From Palsa-883 sp035486355 (GTDB lineage Bacteria > Pseudomonadota > Alphaproteobacteria > Acetobacterales > Acetobacteraceae): 64,000 nucleotides of DNA. The notes under the pieces are model-generated. The model searched no databases, was not told where the DNA came from, and saw only the letters and a list, made by a program, of their open reading frames with translations. Position 1 is the stretch's first letter, and the number at the start of each line of letters is the position of its first letter. Positions 18,024 to 25,819 of this stretch are shown here, in pieces. A program made the position numbers and the translations under genes. The stretch covers positions 12,533 through 76,532 of the forward strand of contig DATHNE010000190.1 of NCBI GenBank assembly GCA_035486355.1. Reading direction: 5' to 3'.

Positions 18024-18545
18024 CTACTGCATGGATACCACCATAGCGTCACCACCCAAGCTGAGCATCAGGCCGGTGCGCTTGGCTTTCAGATGCATGA
18101 TCGCGCCAGACTCATTCTGCATCCACAGGTCACCGCCGCTCAGGTTGCCAAGCGCAAAGCCATACCGCGCCTGACCATAGGTCCCGGCGAAATTCGCCAC
18201 GCTCTTGAGCTTGTAGATTTCCCCTTCAGCCTGGATCGTCGACGCGCCGATGCCGCCGACACCAAGGCCACCAATCGAGAAGAAATAGGTGTTGCCCTGG
18301 TAGTAGAGCGTCCCCTGCCCACCGCTTCCGCTGCCGATATACGCCACCTGAATCTGATCCATTTTCACGATGCCATCCGGTGTCAGGCCCGCGACCGCCT
18401 GCGGACCAAGTTGGACTGACGTGGAACAACCTGCCAGCGCGAGAATGGCAACGAACGCGAGACCAATCGAGCCCTGCAGTCGCAGCGCCTTATTGCGTGT
18501 CTTTATTGTTGATGCCGGCACGGGGATGTTTGGGCTATCGGTCAT
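18024..18545 (-). CDS. Glycine-rich putative lipoprotein
   Basis: A 173-residue protein. An N-terminal hydrophobic segment ends in a lipobox, LALAGC, near residue 39, so the mature part is probably membrane-anchored. The mature region is glycine-rich and beta-prone (VAYIGSGSGGQGTLYYQGNTYFFSIGGLGVGGIGAS, FAGTYGQARYGFALG, GLMLSLGGDAMVV). The pattern recalls the DUF1134/EipA group of envelope proteins, but I am not certain of that assignment. The signal is preceded by about 20 extra residues, so an internal start is possible. It stands alone on the minus strand. Confidence 0.55.
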   Translation of the reverse strand: MTDSPNIPVPASTIKTRNKALRLQGSIGLAFVAILALAGCSTSVQLGPQAVAGLTPDGIVKMDQIQVAYIGSGSGGQGTLYYQGNTYFFSIGGLGVGGIGASTIQAEGEIYKLKSVANFAGTYGQARYGFALGNLSGGDLWMQNESGAIMHLKAKRTGLMLSLGGDAMVVSMQ

Positions 18546-18609
18546 GTGCTTGCTCTCCAGAATTCGATGAACTACCGAAGTGATGTGTCAACAACGCGAG
18601 CCACAAATC

Positions 18610-19101
18610 TCATGGCTGTCTGTCCCGTCCCCTGATGCCGATCGGCCAAACCCTTTGGATCATGGCGAACAGGAAGGCGGTGGATAAGCCAAACAGAAGC
18701 ATTCCGTTCAGCGCTTCGAGAGCGCCCATCATCTGCCACTCATTCGGCAAGTTCAGATTCGAATTGCCATAGCTGGTCATCGCACTGATGGAATAGAGCA
18801 TGGCGGCCTTGTTCTCGGGCAATGCCCCGAGAAGCCGGTAAGCAGCGGCCCAGACCGCGCCTTCAATGCCGTGCAGAATTGTTGCCAGAGTGACAGTGAC
18901 GCTCATGATCAGAGCGAACATCGACGCGAAGCCGCGACGGTCGTCGTTCCGGTTCAAAAAGCGGCTGACCTCACCCGTGATAACGCCAAGGCCAAACACG
19001 TGGATCACGACGGTTATCGCGATCAGCGGCAGGCTCCATGCCCAATCGGAGGTCCATGTCACGGTGTTCAACGCCGTCATCCGGCAGGGCTCACATTCCA
19101 T
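18610..19101 (-). CDS. Small two-span ion-channel-like protein
   Basis: A 163-residue membrane protein with hydrophobic helices near residues 22-42, 60-80 and 125-150. Between the last two, the pore-loop-like segment YSISAMTSYGNSNLNL resembles the selectivity-filter region of two-pore-domain/Ion_trans_2 potassium channels. It has no RCK or cyclic-nucleotide domain, so gating is unknown. The start is uncertain: ATG at 19101 or the seventh codon after it (19080). It lies between a putative lipoprotein and another membrane protein, all on the minus strand but with gaps over 60 bp. Confidence 0.55.
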   Translation of the reverse strand: MECEPCRMTALNTVTWTSDWAWSLPLIAITVVIHVFGLGVITGEVSRFLNRNDDRRGFASMFALIMSVTVTLATILHGIEGAVWAAAYRLLGALPENKAAMLYSISAMTSYGNSNLNLPNEWQMMGALEALNGMLLFGLSTAFLFAMIQRVWPIGIRGRDRQP

Positions 19102-19326
19102 TCCTCAAATCTCATCGGATCCTGCGAGATCACCGAATGATGCACCGGAATTTGGTCACGAAGACACGCGAGGTTATTGGGGAGGGAGGTATTAAATCCA
19201 CTCGGTCACATCGTGAACCGGAATGGCACGGCGAAGCTACCCAAAATCGGCACGTATGGGGCATCTCAAGGCTGCCGTCGGGATACGCGGAACGCTGGTC
19301 ACGGCTATCCGCTGGCCGGAAAGTCC

Positions 19327-19899
19327 TCAGTGTGCTCCCAGGTGCCTAGGGTGTTGATGTTTCACCCCGTCCCGCCGAGCGGTCAGGAGTTGCAAAAGCC
19401 GGTCTTCGCCGAGTGAGGCAGCAATCTCCCTGAATGCGATATATGGCATGAGGATCAGCAGCATGATCACGGTCGTCGCAAGTGTCTGCAAGAGCGCGGC
19501 ACCGCCCAGTTCCGTCACAAGCGTACGAATCGCCTGCCCATGCAGCATGCCCACGACAGCGTCCTCGATCTCCGAAAGGACAAACAGCAGGAGCAGAAAC
19601 AGCAACGATTTGTGCAGGATCACATAGATCACGCGCCGCCTGATGTAGTGGTCACCCAACCGCGCGATCTGGCCGAGTAGCAGGAACTTCGCCAAGATCA
19701 GCGCCTTCACCGCGGCCACACCATAAGGAGCGTAACTAACACCTGCGGCATGCAGAAATGCCATCCTGTAAAACAGCATCGCGCCGAAGCAGATATACAA
19801 ATACAGAGAGATCAGCGCGTAATGGATCAGCTCATTGCGCGCCTTACGTCCCAGGGTCTCGCCCGACTTGGATCCATCGCCCATAGCAGGATCGCTCAA
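19327..19899 (-). CDS. Uncharacterised multi-span membrane protein
   Basis: About 190 residues with four predicted membrane spans (LIHYALISLYLYICFGAML, YGVAAVKALILAKFLLLG, VIYVILHKSLLFLLLLFVLSE and LQTLATTVIMLLILMPYIAF). The tail REIAASLGEDRLLQLL is cytoplasmic-looking. The open frame reaches 20058, but a TTG at 19897-19899 has AAGGGG 7 bp upstream, and the residues before it do not look coding. I do not recognise a named family. Confidence 0.55.
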   Translation of the reverse strand: MSDPAMGDGSKSGETLGRKARNELIHYALISLYLYICFGAMLFYRMAFLHAAGVSYAPYGVAAVKALILAKFLLLGQIARLGDHYIRRRVIYVILHKSLLFLLLLFVLSEIEDAVVGMLHGQAIRTLVTELGGAALLQTLATTVIMLLILMPYIAFREIAASLGEDRLLQLLTARRDGVKHQHPRHLGAH

Positions 19900-20208
19900 C
19901 AGGTTTCCCCTTCTTGAATTGCCTCGTCTTGCCGTAAGAGACTCGAATGCGGATCGCGCGTGAAGGTCGCGGACCGGGTCAGGAGGATGGTGGCGCGCGC
20001 AGAATTCGCACCTGCATTGATCCGCACATCGATACCACGATTGAGCGATCCAGTCCAAATGCTTTGTGACTCTCTGGCTGCGACGATATGGTCACTCGGA
20101 CAAGACCAATCGATATGTGATGCGAAAGCTTCCTGCTGTATGATGCACTGGGTTCACGCTATATCCTACCTGGGTGCCTCAGACGCCTGATCGGCAGCTG
20201 TCTCACGT

Positions 20209-21160
20209 TTGTTGGAATCAGGACTCCTGGCGTCACACTTGCGTAACTGGACATTCGTCGCACGGCCAAGGCGTCGATACGCAGATTTGGCCGTGATCGT
20301 CGTGTTTCATTGTATGGCCATCTGTGGTTGCACGACGCCGATCGAGGTGGCCCAGGTTGATCCGCGGACCCTGCATCAGGTATTGACGCGCAATATCCTA
20401 TCTCGTGGTAAGCTGAACGAGCCAATCCGCATTGTGCTGACCTGTTGGGATTTGAGAAGGCAAATCGTGTCGGATCCCGACGCTACTCTCACGACACTCC
20501 AGGGCTTGATCAATGCGGGCACGGCCGGCAGCGACGAGGTCTATGCACGAGCTGAACCGTCGTTCCAACATGCTGAGCAGACGGGAAAGAGCCCCTTCCA
20601 TCTTGCCGCGGCAGTTTACGCGTTCGCCTTTTTGTTTCCCGAAAGCGCTGATACGCCACCAAGTCCTTATGACCCGCGCTGGCGGACTGCCAGCGATCTT
20701 TACGGTCGGGGACTGACCTTGGCATTCGAATCGTCGGATGGATCACGCGCTGATCCCCGTGGAGGCGAATGCAACCTTCCCTTCAGCAAACTTCGGGTGA
20801 CCTATGAAGGGGAAGTGTGATTGGGGCGGATCGTAGGCTGGTTGACTTCGTCCCAATCGGAGAATTCGAAGTCTCGGGTTTGCGGAACCAGTATCGACAG
20901 GTAGGTCTCGGGGCACCTCTTGCAGCCACAATAGTTCCGATAACGTAAGAAAAGGAACTTCAAATCACACCTCACATGAAAGTTCCGGCTACGGTCATAT
21001 TGCGTATCGATGACGCACACGGGCGACTGACAACCGGGACCACGGATGCCACTTTGGAAATTCACGTGGCCTCAGGCTCCGAGACGGCGCATCTCGATGG
21101 ACAAGATGTGCCACTCGAAATCGAGCGCACTGCCACACTCGCCTACGGCCTGGCCGACAG
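20209..21160 (+). pseudogene. Alpha/beta-hydrolase-type lipoprotein, broken and truncated
   Basis: The N-terminal part (20209-20820) has a hydrophobic signal with a Cys (MAICGCTTP), then VDPRTLHQVLTRNILSRGKLNEP, FHLAAAVYAFAFLFPES and DPRWRTASDLYGRGL. These resemble the N-terminal domain of a family of about 600-residue alpha/beta-hydrolase-type lipoproteins I know from proteobacteria. A shift near 20813-20822 moves the continuation (LVDFVPIGEFEVSGLRNQYRQVGLGAPLAA) to another frame. An in-frame TAA follows at 20946-20948, then KVPATVILRIDD...VPLEIERTATLAYGLADS. After about 21160 homology stops and the catalytic domain is missing. Frameshift, nonsense codon and deletion make it clearly dead. 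The family name is from memory and less certain than the breakage. Confidence 0.6.
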
Positions 21161-21905
21161 TGACAGGTCGGCACAGCGGCCGCGGCCGAAGGTCGAACGT
21201 CCCACGCGTCCACCCCCGCCGCTGAAGGTCTTGCCGGAGTGCCCCTCCCTCTTCGCAGCCCGCATTACGTCGCCTGCGAACCCCTTCGGGCGCTTGGCGC
21301 GACGGTTGCCGTGCTGAATGCGCCCCGGCCGAATCCGCAGCGCGTCGTCACGCGTGGCCATCACGGCGCTCCTGCCGAAACCGCTGCAGGGACGGGTGAG
21401 AGGGACACTCCCTCCGCCAAGCCTGGCGCGTAATGCGTTGATATGAAACATACAAACCGCCGATATCGAGAACTCGGCCACGGTTCTACCCACGCCCGAA
21501 ATATGCGCCAATCGGCCCGCCAGCCACAACCTCCTGCGCGACCCGTATCGACGTTGGGCATGTCGCACCGGCCGACGCTGGCTGCGTATCAGACTTGAAA
21601 GCTCATTTCGTACTCGCCCGAGATGCCGACCATCCATCACACGGCGGCCCAATGGCCGCGACCGGCGCCGCGACCGGAATAACGGTCATCGCGAACGCTG
21701 TGGTGGGCAAGTCGGCTCTCAGCGAAAGACCGCGTCTCATCCCTCACTGCGATCCACGCTCAGCGAGCTGCGTCTGGTTCTGGGATCTCGCTCCCGACGC
21801 TTGGGTGATCGCAATTGGCCGGAAGGCGCCTGTCCGCATTCGGCGACCAGCACAGCGTGGGCCACACCAGCGGCCGTGCTGGCGGCGATCACCGTCAGAA
21901 CGACC
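21161..21905. other. Non-coding or decayed stretch
   Basis: About 745 bp following the truncated hydrolase. Open frames exist on both strands (for example 21143-21652 minus and 21595-22053 plus) but their translations are Arg/Pro/Ala-rich, with no family features and no good start sites. I see no gene, repeat or regulatory site that I can support. Confidence 0.4.
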
Positions 21906-22358
21906 TCAGCTCGAGAACACGTGGCCATGTAACGCGCTGCCACCGGAGACGCCCAGGAAGGTGATTTGGGTGGTGTCGGACATGGTCAGTGGGGTGTTGG
22001 CGGCAGCAGAGACGGCGTTGTTCAGCGCTGTGGCGGCGGCGGACGCGCCGTAGCCCAGCAGGTCCACCGCGTCCTGAGCGGTGAAGTCGGTGACCAGCGC
22101 CGTACAGTCACCCCGGCCGTCGAGGAAAATAAACATATTGTTGCCGCCGCCACCGGTCAGCACGTCCGTGACTGGTCCGGCGAACAGCGTGTCGTTGCCG
22201 CTGCCGCCCACCAGCAGGTCGCTGCGCAGCGACGAACCGCTCGCCCACATCACGTTGTTGGCGCTGGAGAGGCCGGCGTTGATGGTTTCGGCACCGGAGC
22301 CGGCGTTGTAGGTCACGCCACCGACCGACCCGACATAGATGATCACGGGCGACGTCAT
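21906..22358 (-). pseudogene. C-terminal fragment of an RTX-like Ca-binding repeat protein
   Basis: A 150-residue frame with the nonapeptide-like calcium-binding repeats of RTX proteins (GGSGNDTLFAG, DVLTGGGGNNMFIF) and a C-terminal FTAQDAVDLLGYG...TITFLGV-type tail (seen as TQITFLGVSGG) that usually ends very large secreted proteins. It starts inside the repeat region, with no signal peptide and no upstream partner frame. It is therefore read as the surviving 3' end of a deleted large gene, though a short free-standing ORF cannot be excluded. Type I secretion genes are absent nearby. Confidence 0.55.
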
Positions 22359-22392
22359 GCACCATCCGTGTCAGATGGCGCGCCCCGATTAG

Positions 22393-22554
22393 GCCACCAC
22401 CGCCGACACCGATGCCGATGCTGCGCGGGTCACCCGCAGGCGCGTGCTGGCGGACCTCGCGGGCCAGCCGACCCTGGTGATCGGCACCCATTTCGCCGTC
22501 CCCACAGCAGGTCACGCGGTGCGCGACGGCGACGCGTGGCGGCTGGATGTCTGA
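22393..22554 (+). pseudogene. C-terminal remnant of an MBL-fold metallo-hydrolase
   Basis: Directly after a TAG, the frame reads ATTADTDADAARVTRRRVL, then LAGQPTLVIGTHFAVPTAG and DGDAWRLDV, and ends at TGA 22552-22554. The D-x(5)-AxxTRRRxL helix followed by GTHF and a short PTAG loop is the end of many MBL-fold hydrolases of the glyoxalase II type. No ATG and no upstream catalytic HxHxDH motif remain. It abuts the RTX-like fragment, so both appear to be stumps left by a deletion. Confidence 0.5.
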
Positions 22555-22563
22555 GGTGACGCC

Positions 22564-22998
22564 TTACGCCGGATGCGGTGCCCGCGGCCGCAGCAGCGGG
22601 AAGATCAACCCGACACCCAGCCCCCAGCTTCCGTTGATCAGGAAGCTGATCACGAACGACATGAGATGCCATCCGCCGGCGACCGGCATGCCCTTGATCG
22701 GCGCCACAATGAACATGCCGACCAGCGCCGCGATGATCCCCATGATCAGCCCGCACAGCCACAGCGGCAGGGTGAAACGCGGCCGCAGCAGCCCGAACAC
22801 GATGCCGTACAACCCGCCCCAGAAACATAGATCAACGATCAGCGGCACGCCGAATGGCGGGATCGGGTTGGTCGGATAAGGCGGACGCGCCATCGGCCCC
22901 AGAGCATACAGCAGCGCCCACATCCCTTGATGGAAGGTCAGCACCGAAATCGCGGCAGCAACAAATCCCAGAAAACCCCGCATGGGTGCGGATTGCAT
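22564..22998 (-). CDS. Uncharacterised four-span membrane protein
   Basis: A 144-residue protein with four hydrophobic helices (GFLGFVAAAISVLTFHQGMWALLYAL, GVPLIVDLCFWGGLYGIVFGLL, LWLCGLIMGIIAALVGMFIV and MSFVISFLINGSWGLGVGLIF) and a Pro-rich loop after the first. The frame is open to 23064, but ATG 22996-22998 has GGGAG 7 bp upstream and is the likely start. It is transcribed alone, divergently from the small lipoprotein gene at 23186. No function can be assigned. Confidence 0.65.
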   Translation of the reverse strand: MQSAPMRGFLGFVAAAISVLTFHQGMWALLYALGPMARPPYPTNPIPPFGVPLIVDLCFWGGLYGIVFGLLRPRFTLPLWLCGLIMGIIAALVGMFIVAPIKGMPVAGGWHLMSFVISFLINGSWGLGVGLIFPLLRPRAPHPA

Positions 22999-23185
22999 GG
23001 TGAATCTCCCTAACCCTGTGACCGGCTTCGCGACAGCATAACCCAACTTCACGCAAACATGCATGGGTGGGCATCGCGGTCACAATGCGGTGTTTCAACG
23101 AATTGGGACCACCTCGGTCCGATCGCCATGGCAGGATGGTCCGAATCGACCCGACCGTTGCCTCGGACATGACCTGGAGGATCCC

Positions 23186-23320
23186 ATGATCACCCGTCTC
23201 ACCGCTTGGGTGTTGCTGCTGACGATGGCGACCGCGCTGGCCGCGTGCGTCGTCGAGGAGCCTCCGCCCGGCCCGGATCATGAGCACTGGTGCTACTACC
23301 ATCCGGGCCGCTGCCACTAG
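23186..23320 (+). CDS. Very small lipoprotein (44 residues)
   Basis: A short ORF from ATG 23186 with a TGGAGG site 8 bp upstream. The first 20 residues form a lipoprotein signal ending in the lipobox LAAC. The mature peptide is only about 25 residues, Pro/Glu/His-rich (VVEEPPPGPDHEHWCYYHPGRCH) with two further Cys and four His, so it could bind metal; that is inference. No close neighbour suggests a pathway. Confidence 0.55.
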   Translation: MITRLTAWVLLLTMATALAACVVEEPPPGPDHEHWCYYHPGRCH

Positions 23321-23454
23321 AATCATGCCGGTGCGTGGCGTCGTTCGTTGTGCGCACGTGGCGTACTTGCATGCCCCCGTCACAACGGCCCCCCCTTGTC
23401 CAGCCGGTGCAACAAGGCGCTGGTTTCTCGCCGCGATGACGACGACGTCAAGCG

Positions 23455-23901
23455 TTACGAGAGCGACCGCAGTTCGCTGCGAAACCGGTTCATATCAGTT
23501 CCGGTCATATTTGCGTCGATGGACGCGTGTTCCTGTCGCCAGATCGGCACGGCGGCGGCGAGCAGTGTCCGACCGGCCGGTGTGAGGGCCAGGCGGCGGC
23601 TGCGGCGGTCCTCGGGGTCGATGGCAACACGCAGCAGGCCACGGCGTTCCAATGGCTTGAGTGCCGCGGTCAGCGTGGTGCGGTCCATCGCCAGCAGTGT
23701 GGCGACACCGCCGATGGTCGGCGGCTCCGGCCGGTTGAGCGACATCAGCAGCGAGAATTGACCGTTGGTCAGGCCGAGCGGGCGTAGTCTGTCATCGAAG
23801 CGACGCGCCACCGCGCGCGCGGCGCGCTGCAGGTGCAGGCAGAGGCAGGTGTCGCGCACCTCCAGCGTGGTTGTGAACGGCACCGACATGCGGTTTGACA
23901 T
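23455..23901 (-). CDS. MarR-family transcriptional regulator
   Basis: A 148-residue winged-helix regulator. The helix-turn-helix is PTIGGVATLLAMDRTTLTAALKPLERRGLL and the wing contains the family signature DPEDRRSRRLALTPAG. MarR proteins are usually dimers released from DNA by phenolic or oxidising ligands. It is divergent from the MoaD/BNR/VOC operon, with only 47 bp between starts, and two perfect palindromes fill that gap. It therefore probably represses itself and the operon. A second ATG four codons in is also possible as a start. Confidence 0.88.
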   Translation of the reverse strand: MSNRMSVPFTTTLEVRDTCLCLHLQRAARAVARRFDDRLRPLGLTNGQFSLLMSLNRPEPPTIGGVATLLAMDRTTLTAALKPLERRGLLRVAIDPEDRRSRRLALTPAGRTLLAAAVPIWRQEHASIDANMTGTDMNRFRSELRSLS

Positions 23902-23925
23902 GGCGCCATGTATGTTGATATCAAC
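23895..23925. promoter_or_regulatory. Two palindromic operators in the MarR/MoaD divergent promoter
   Basis: TTGACA at 23895-23900 could be a -35 box for the plus-strand operon. It runs into the perfect palindrome ACATGGCGCCATGT (23898-23911), which is followed by a second perfect palindrome GTTGATATCAAC (23914-23925) where a -10 would fall. Perfect palindromes overlapping a divergent promoter are the usual arrangement for MarR autorepression. Binding is inferred. Confidence 0.6.
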
Positions 23926-23948
23926 CTGTCACGTCAAGATGGAACCCG

Positions 23949-24218
23949 ATGCCAACGGTTGCCTTCACCAGCGCCTTGCAGCGCTTCCTGCCGGTGCCCG
24001 CCACGCAGGTGGCGGGTGCAACGGTGCATGACGCGTTGGCGGTGGTGTTCGCCTCGCGTCCGGCGCTGCGCAGCTACATCCTGGACGACCAGGGCGTGCT
24101 GCGGCGTCACGTCAACGTGTTCGTGAATGGCGACCTGATACACGATCGGGTGCGGCTGACGGATCCGGTGCGGCCGGATGACGAGATCTATGTGTTCCAG
24201 GCACTGACCGGCGGCTGA
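23949..24218 (+). CDS. MoaD/ThiS-like ubiquitin-fold protein
   Basis: An 89-residue beta-grasp protein: TVAFTSALQRFL, ATVHDALAVVFASRPALRSYILDD, HVNVFVNGDLIHDRVRLTDPVRPDDEIYVFQALTGG. It ends exactly in Gly-Gly, the residue pair that is adenylated and thiocarboxylated in MoaD and ThiS. It is therefore chemically competent as a sulfur carrier or protein modifier, provided an activating E1-like enzyme exists elsewhere. No moa or thi gene is nearby; the next gene, 13 bp away, is a beta-propeller protein. The role in this pairing is unknown. Confidence 0.82.
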   Translation: MPTVAFTSALQRFLPVPATQVAGATVHDALAVVFASRPALRSYILDDQGVLRRHVNVFVNGDLIHDRVRLTDPVRPDDEIYVFQALTGG

Positions 24219-24231
24219 AGGAGGGAGAGGA

Positions 24232-25317
24232 ATGACAGACCGACTGCTGGTTGGCACCCGCAAGGGGTTGTTTGAGATCGTCCGGCGCCGCGGTGGCTGG
24301 GGTGTTGGCGAAACGCAATTCCTCGGTGATCCGGTGACCGCGGTGTTCGCGCGTGGGACTGCGACCTATGCGGCGCTCGACCTGGGACATTTCGGTGCGA
24401 AACTGTGGCGGCGCGCAGGGGATGGCGCGTGGCAGGAGCTGACGGCACCGGCCTATCCGCCGAAGCCGGAAGATGCGAGCGATGATCCGCATCCGTGGTC
24501 GTTGGGGCGGATCTGGGCGATCGAGCCAGGCGGCGTTGCGGGGCGGTTGTGGGCTGGCACGATGCCGGGTGGACTGTTCCGGTCAGAGGATGATGGCGAT
24601 ACCTGGTCGTTGAACGCGCCGCTGTGGCACATGCCGGACCGGCGCAAGTGGATGGGCGTTGCGGGCGGCGAGCAGCCCGGCATCAGTTCCGTCCTGGTGA
24701 ACCCGCACAATCCCGCCGATATCCGGCTCGGAATTTCCACCGCGGGTGTTTGGGCAACCATGGATACAGGCGAGTCCTGGAGCCTGATCAATCATGGTAT
24801 GTACAACGAATATATGCCGCCCGAGCAGGCCGGCAGTCCGATCGCACAGGACATCCATTGCCTGGCGCGCTGTCCGGCGCATCCCGAGATCATGTGGTGC
24901 CAGCATCATAATGGCGTGTTCCACTCCACAGATGCCGGGCACACCTGGCACGAAGTCACCACAATCCAGCCGTCGAAGTTTGGTTTCGCAGTGGTGGCGC
25001 ATCCACACGACGCCGGCACGGCGTGGTTCGTGCCGGCGACCAAGGACGAGCGGCGCGTTCCTGTCGATGGCAAGGTGGTGGTGGCTCGCACACGCGATGG
25101 TGGGCACAGCTTCGACGTGCTGCGCGATGGGCTGCCGCAATCTCATGCCTATGACCTGGTGTGGCGGCACGGGCTGGCGGTGGATGACAGCGGCGACCGT
25201 CTCGCCTTCGGATCGACTAGCGGTGGGCTGTGGATTTCTGAAAATGGTGGCGATTCCTGGGCCGCGCTGGAGGCTCGGCTGCCGCCAATCGCGGCGGTGC
25301 GATTTGCGGTGATGTAA
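24232..25317 (+). CDS. BNR/Asp-box beta-propeller protein (exo-alpha-sialidase-like)
   Basis: A 361-residue protein with at least five Asp-box turns of the form S-x-D-x-G-x-T-W: SEDDGDTWS, TMDTGESWS, STDAGHTWH, TRDGGHSFD and SENGGDSWA, spaced along a propeller. The family is often labelled sialidase or WD40/YVTN-like glycosyl hydrolase, but the Arg triad of sialidases is not evident and there is no signal peptide, so it is probably cytoplasmic with unknown activity. A strong GGAGGGAGAGG site precedes the ATG. It is co-transcribed with the MoaD-like gene upstream and the VOC gene downstream. Confidence 0.75.
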   Translation: MTDRLLVGTRKGLFEIVRRRGGWGVGETQFLGDPVTAVFARGTATYAALDLGHFGAKLWRRAGDGAWQELTAPAYPPKPEDASDDPHPWSLGRIWAIEPGGVAGRLWAGTMPGGLFRSEDDGDTWSLNAPLWHMPDRRKWMGVAGGEQPGISSVLVNPHNPADIRLGISTAGVWATMDTGESWSLINHGMYNEYMPPEQAGSPIAQDIHCLARCPAHPEIMWCQHHNGVFHSTDAGHTWHEVTTIQPSKFGFAVVAHPHDAGTAWFVPATKDERRVPVDGKVVVARTRDGGHSFDVLRDGLPQSHAYDLVWRHGLAVDDSGDRLAFGSTSGGLWISENGGDSWAALEARLPPIAAVRFAVM

Positions 25318-25328
25318 CGGAGGGACCG

Positions 25329-25748
25329 ATGCAAACGAACCCATATCTCTATTACAGTGGCAATTGCGAGGCCGCGTTCAAGTTCTATGCCGCGGCGCTG
25401 GGAGGAAAGATCCTCGCGATGGTGACCCACGCCGAGACGCCGGCCGCGGCGCAGACGGCACCCGAGTGGCAGCAGAAGATCATCCATGCGCGCATCGCCC
25501 TGGGTGATACGGTGCTGATGGCGTCTGATGCACCGCCGGGTCGTCAGGCGCCGATGTCGGGCTTTTCCGTCACGCTCAACGTGGCGGAACCGGCTGAGGC
25601 GGAGCGTCTGTTTCATGCTTTGGCCGATGGCGGCACCGTCGGGATGCCAATTCAGGAGACGTTCTGGGCCAAGCGCTTCGCGATGCTGACCGACAAGTTC
25701 GGCACGCCATGGATGATCAACTGCGAAAAAGTGCCAATGCCGGCGTAA
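25329..25748 (+). CDS. VOC-family protein (PhnB/glyoxalase-like)
   Basis: A 139-residue protein of the PhnB-like VOC group: YLYYSGNCEAAFKFYAAALGGKI, a central SDAPPGRQAPMSGFSVTLNV strand and a C-terminal FWAKRFAMLTDKFGTPWMINCEK. Members have paired beta-alpha-beta-beta-beta modules; some are dioxygenases or antibiotic-binding proteins, but many are uncharacterised. It starts 11 bp after the propeller gene with a GGAGGG site and is the last gene of the operon. A hairpin follows at 25794-25819. Confidence 0.82.
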   Translation: MQTNPYLYYSGNCEAAFKFYAAALGGKILAMVTHAETPAAAQTAPEWQQKIIHARIALGDTVLMASDAPPGRQAPMSGFSVTLNVAEPAEAERLFHALADGGTVGMPIQETFWAKRFAMLTDKFGTPWMINCEKVPMPA

Positions 25749-25793
25749 TCCGTAGGTCGGGATGCGGCGCGCATTGCGCCACTCCGCGGCGGT

Positions 25794-25819
25794 GGTGGAA
25801 TAGAGTTCGCTATTCCACC
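25794..25819. terminator. Hairpin between convergent VOC and pobA genes
   Basis: Perfect 10-bp arms (GGTGGAATAG and CTATTCCACC) flank a 6-base loop. It overlaps the pobA stop codon and lies 46 bp after the VOC stop, so it could end both convergent units. No U-tract is present. Confidence 0.5.

Noticed and set aside
23949..24218. Assignment as molybdopterin synthase subunit MoaD
   Set aside because: No moa, mog or thi gene is nearby and the operon partners are unrelated; called only MoaD/ThiS-like.
24232..25317. Assignment as a true secreted sialidase
   Set aside because: Asp-boxes are present, but there is no signal peptide and no recognisable catalytic Arg triad or Tyr/Glu pair, so only the propeller fold is claimed.
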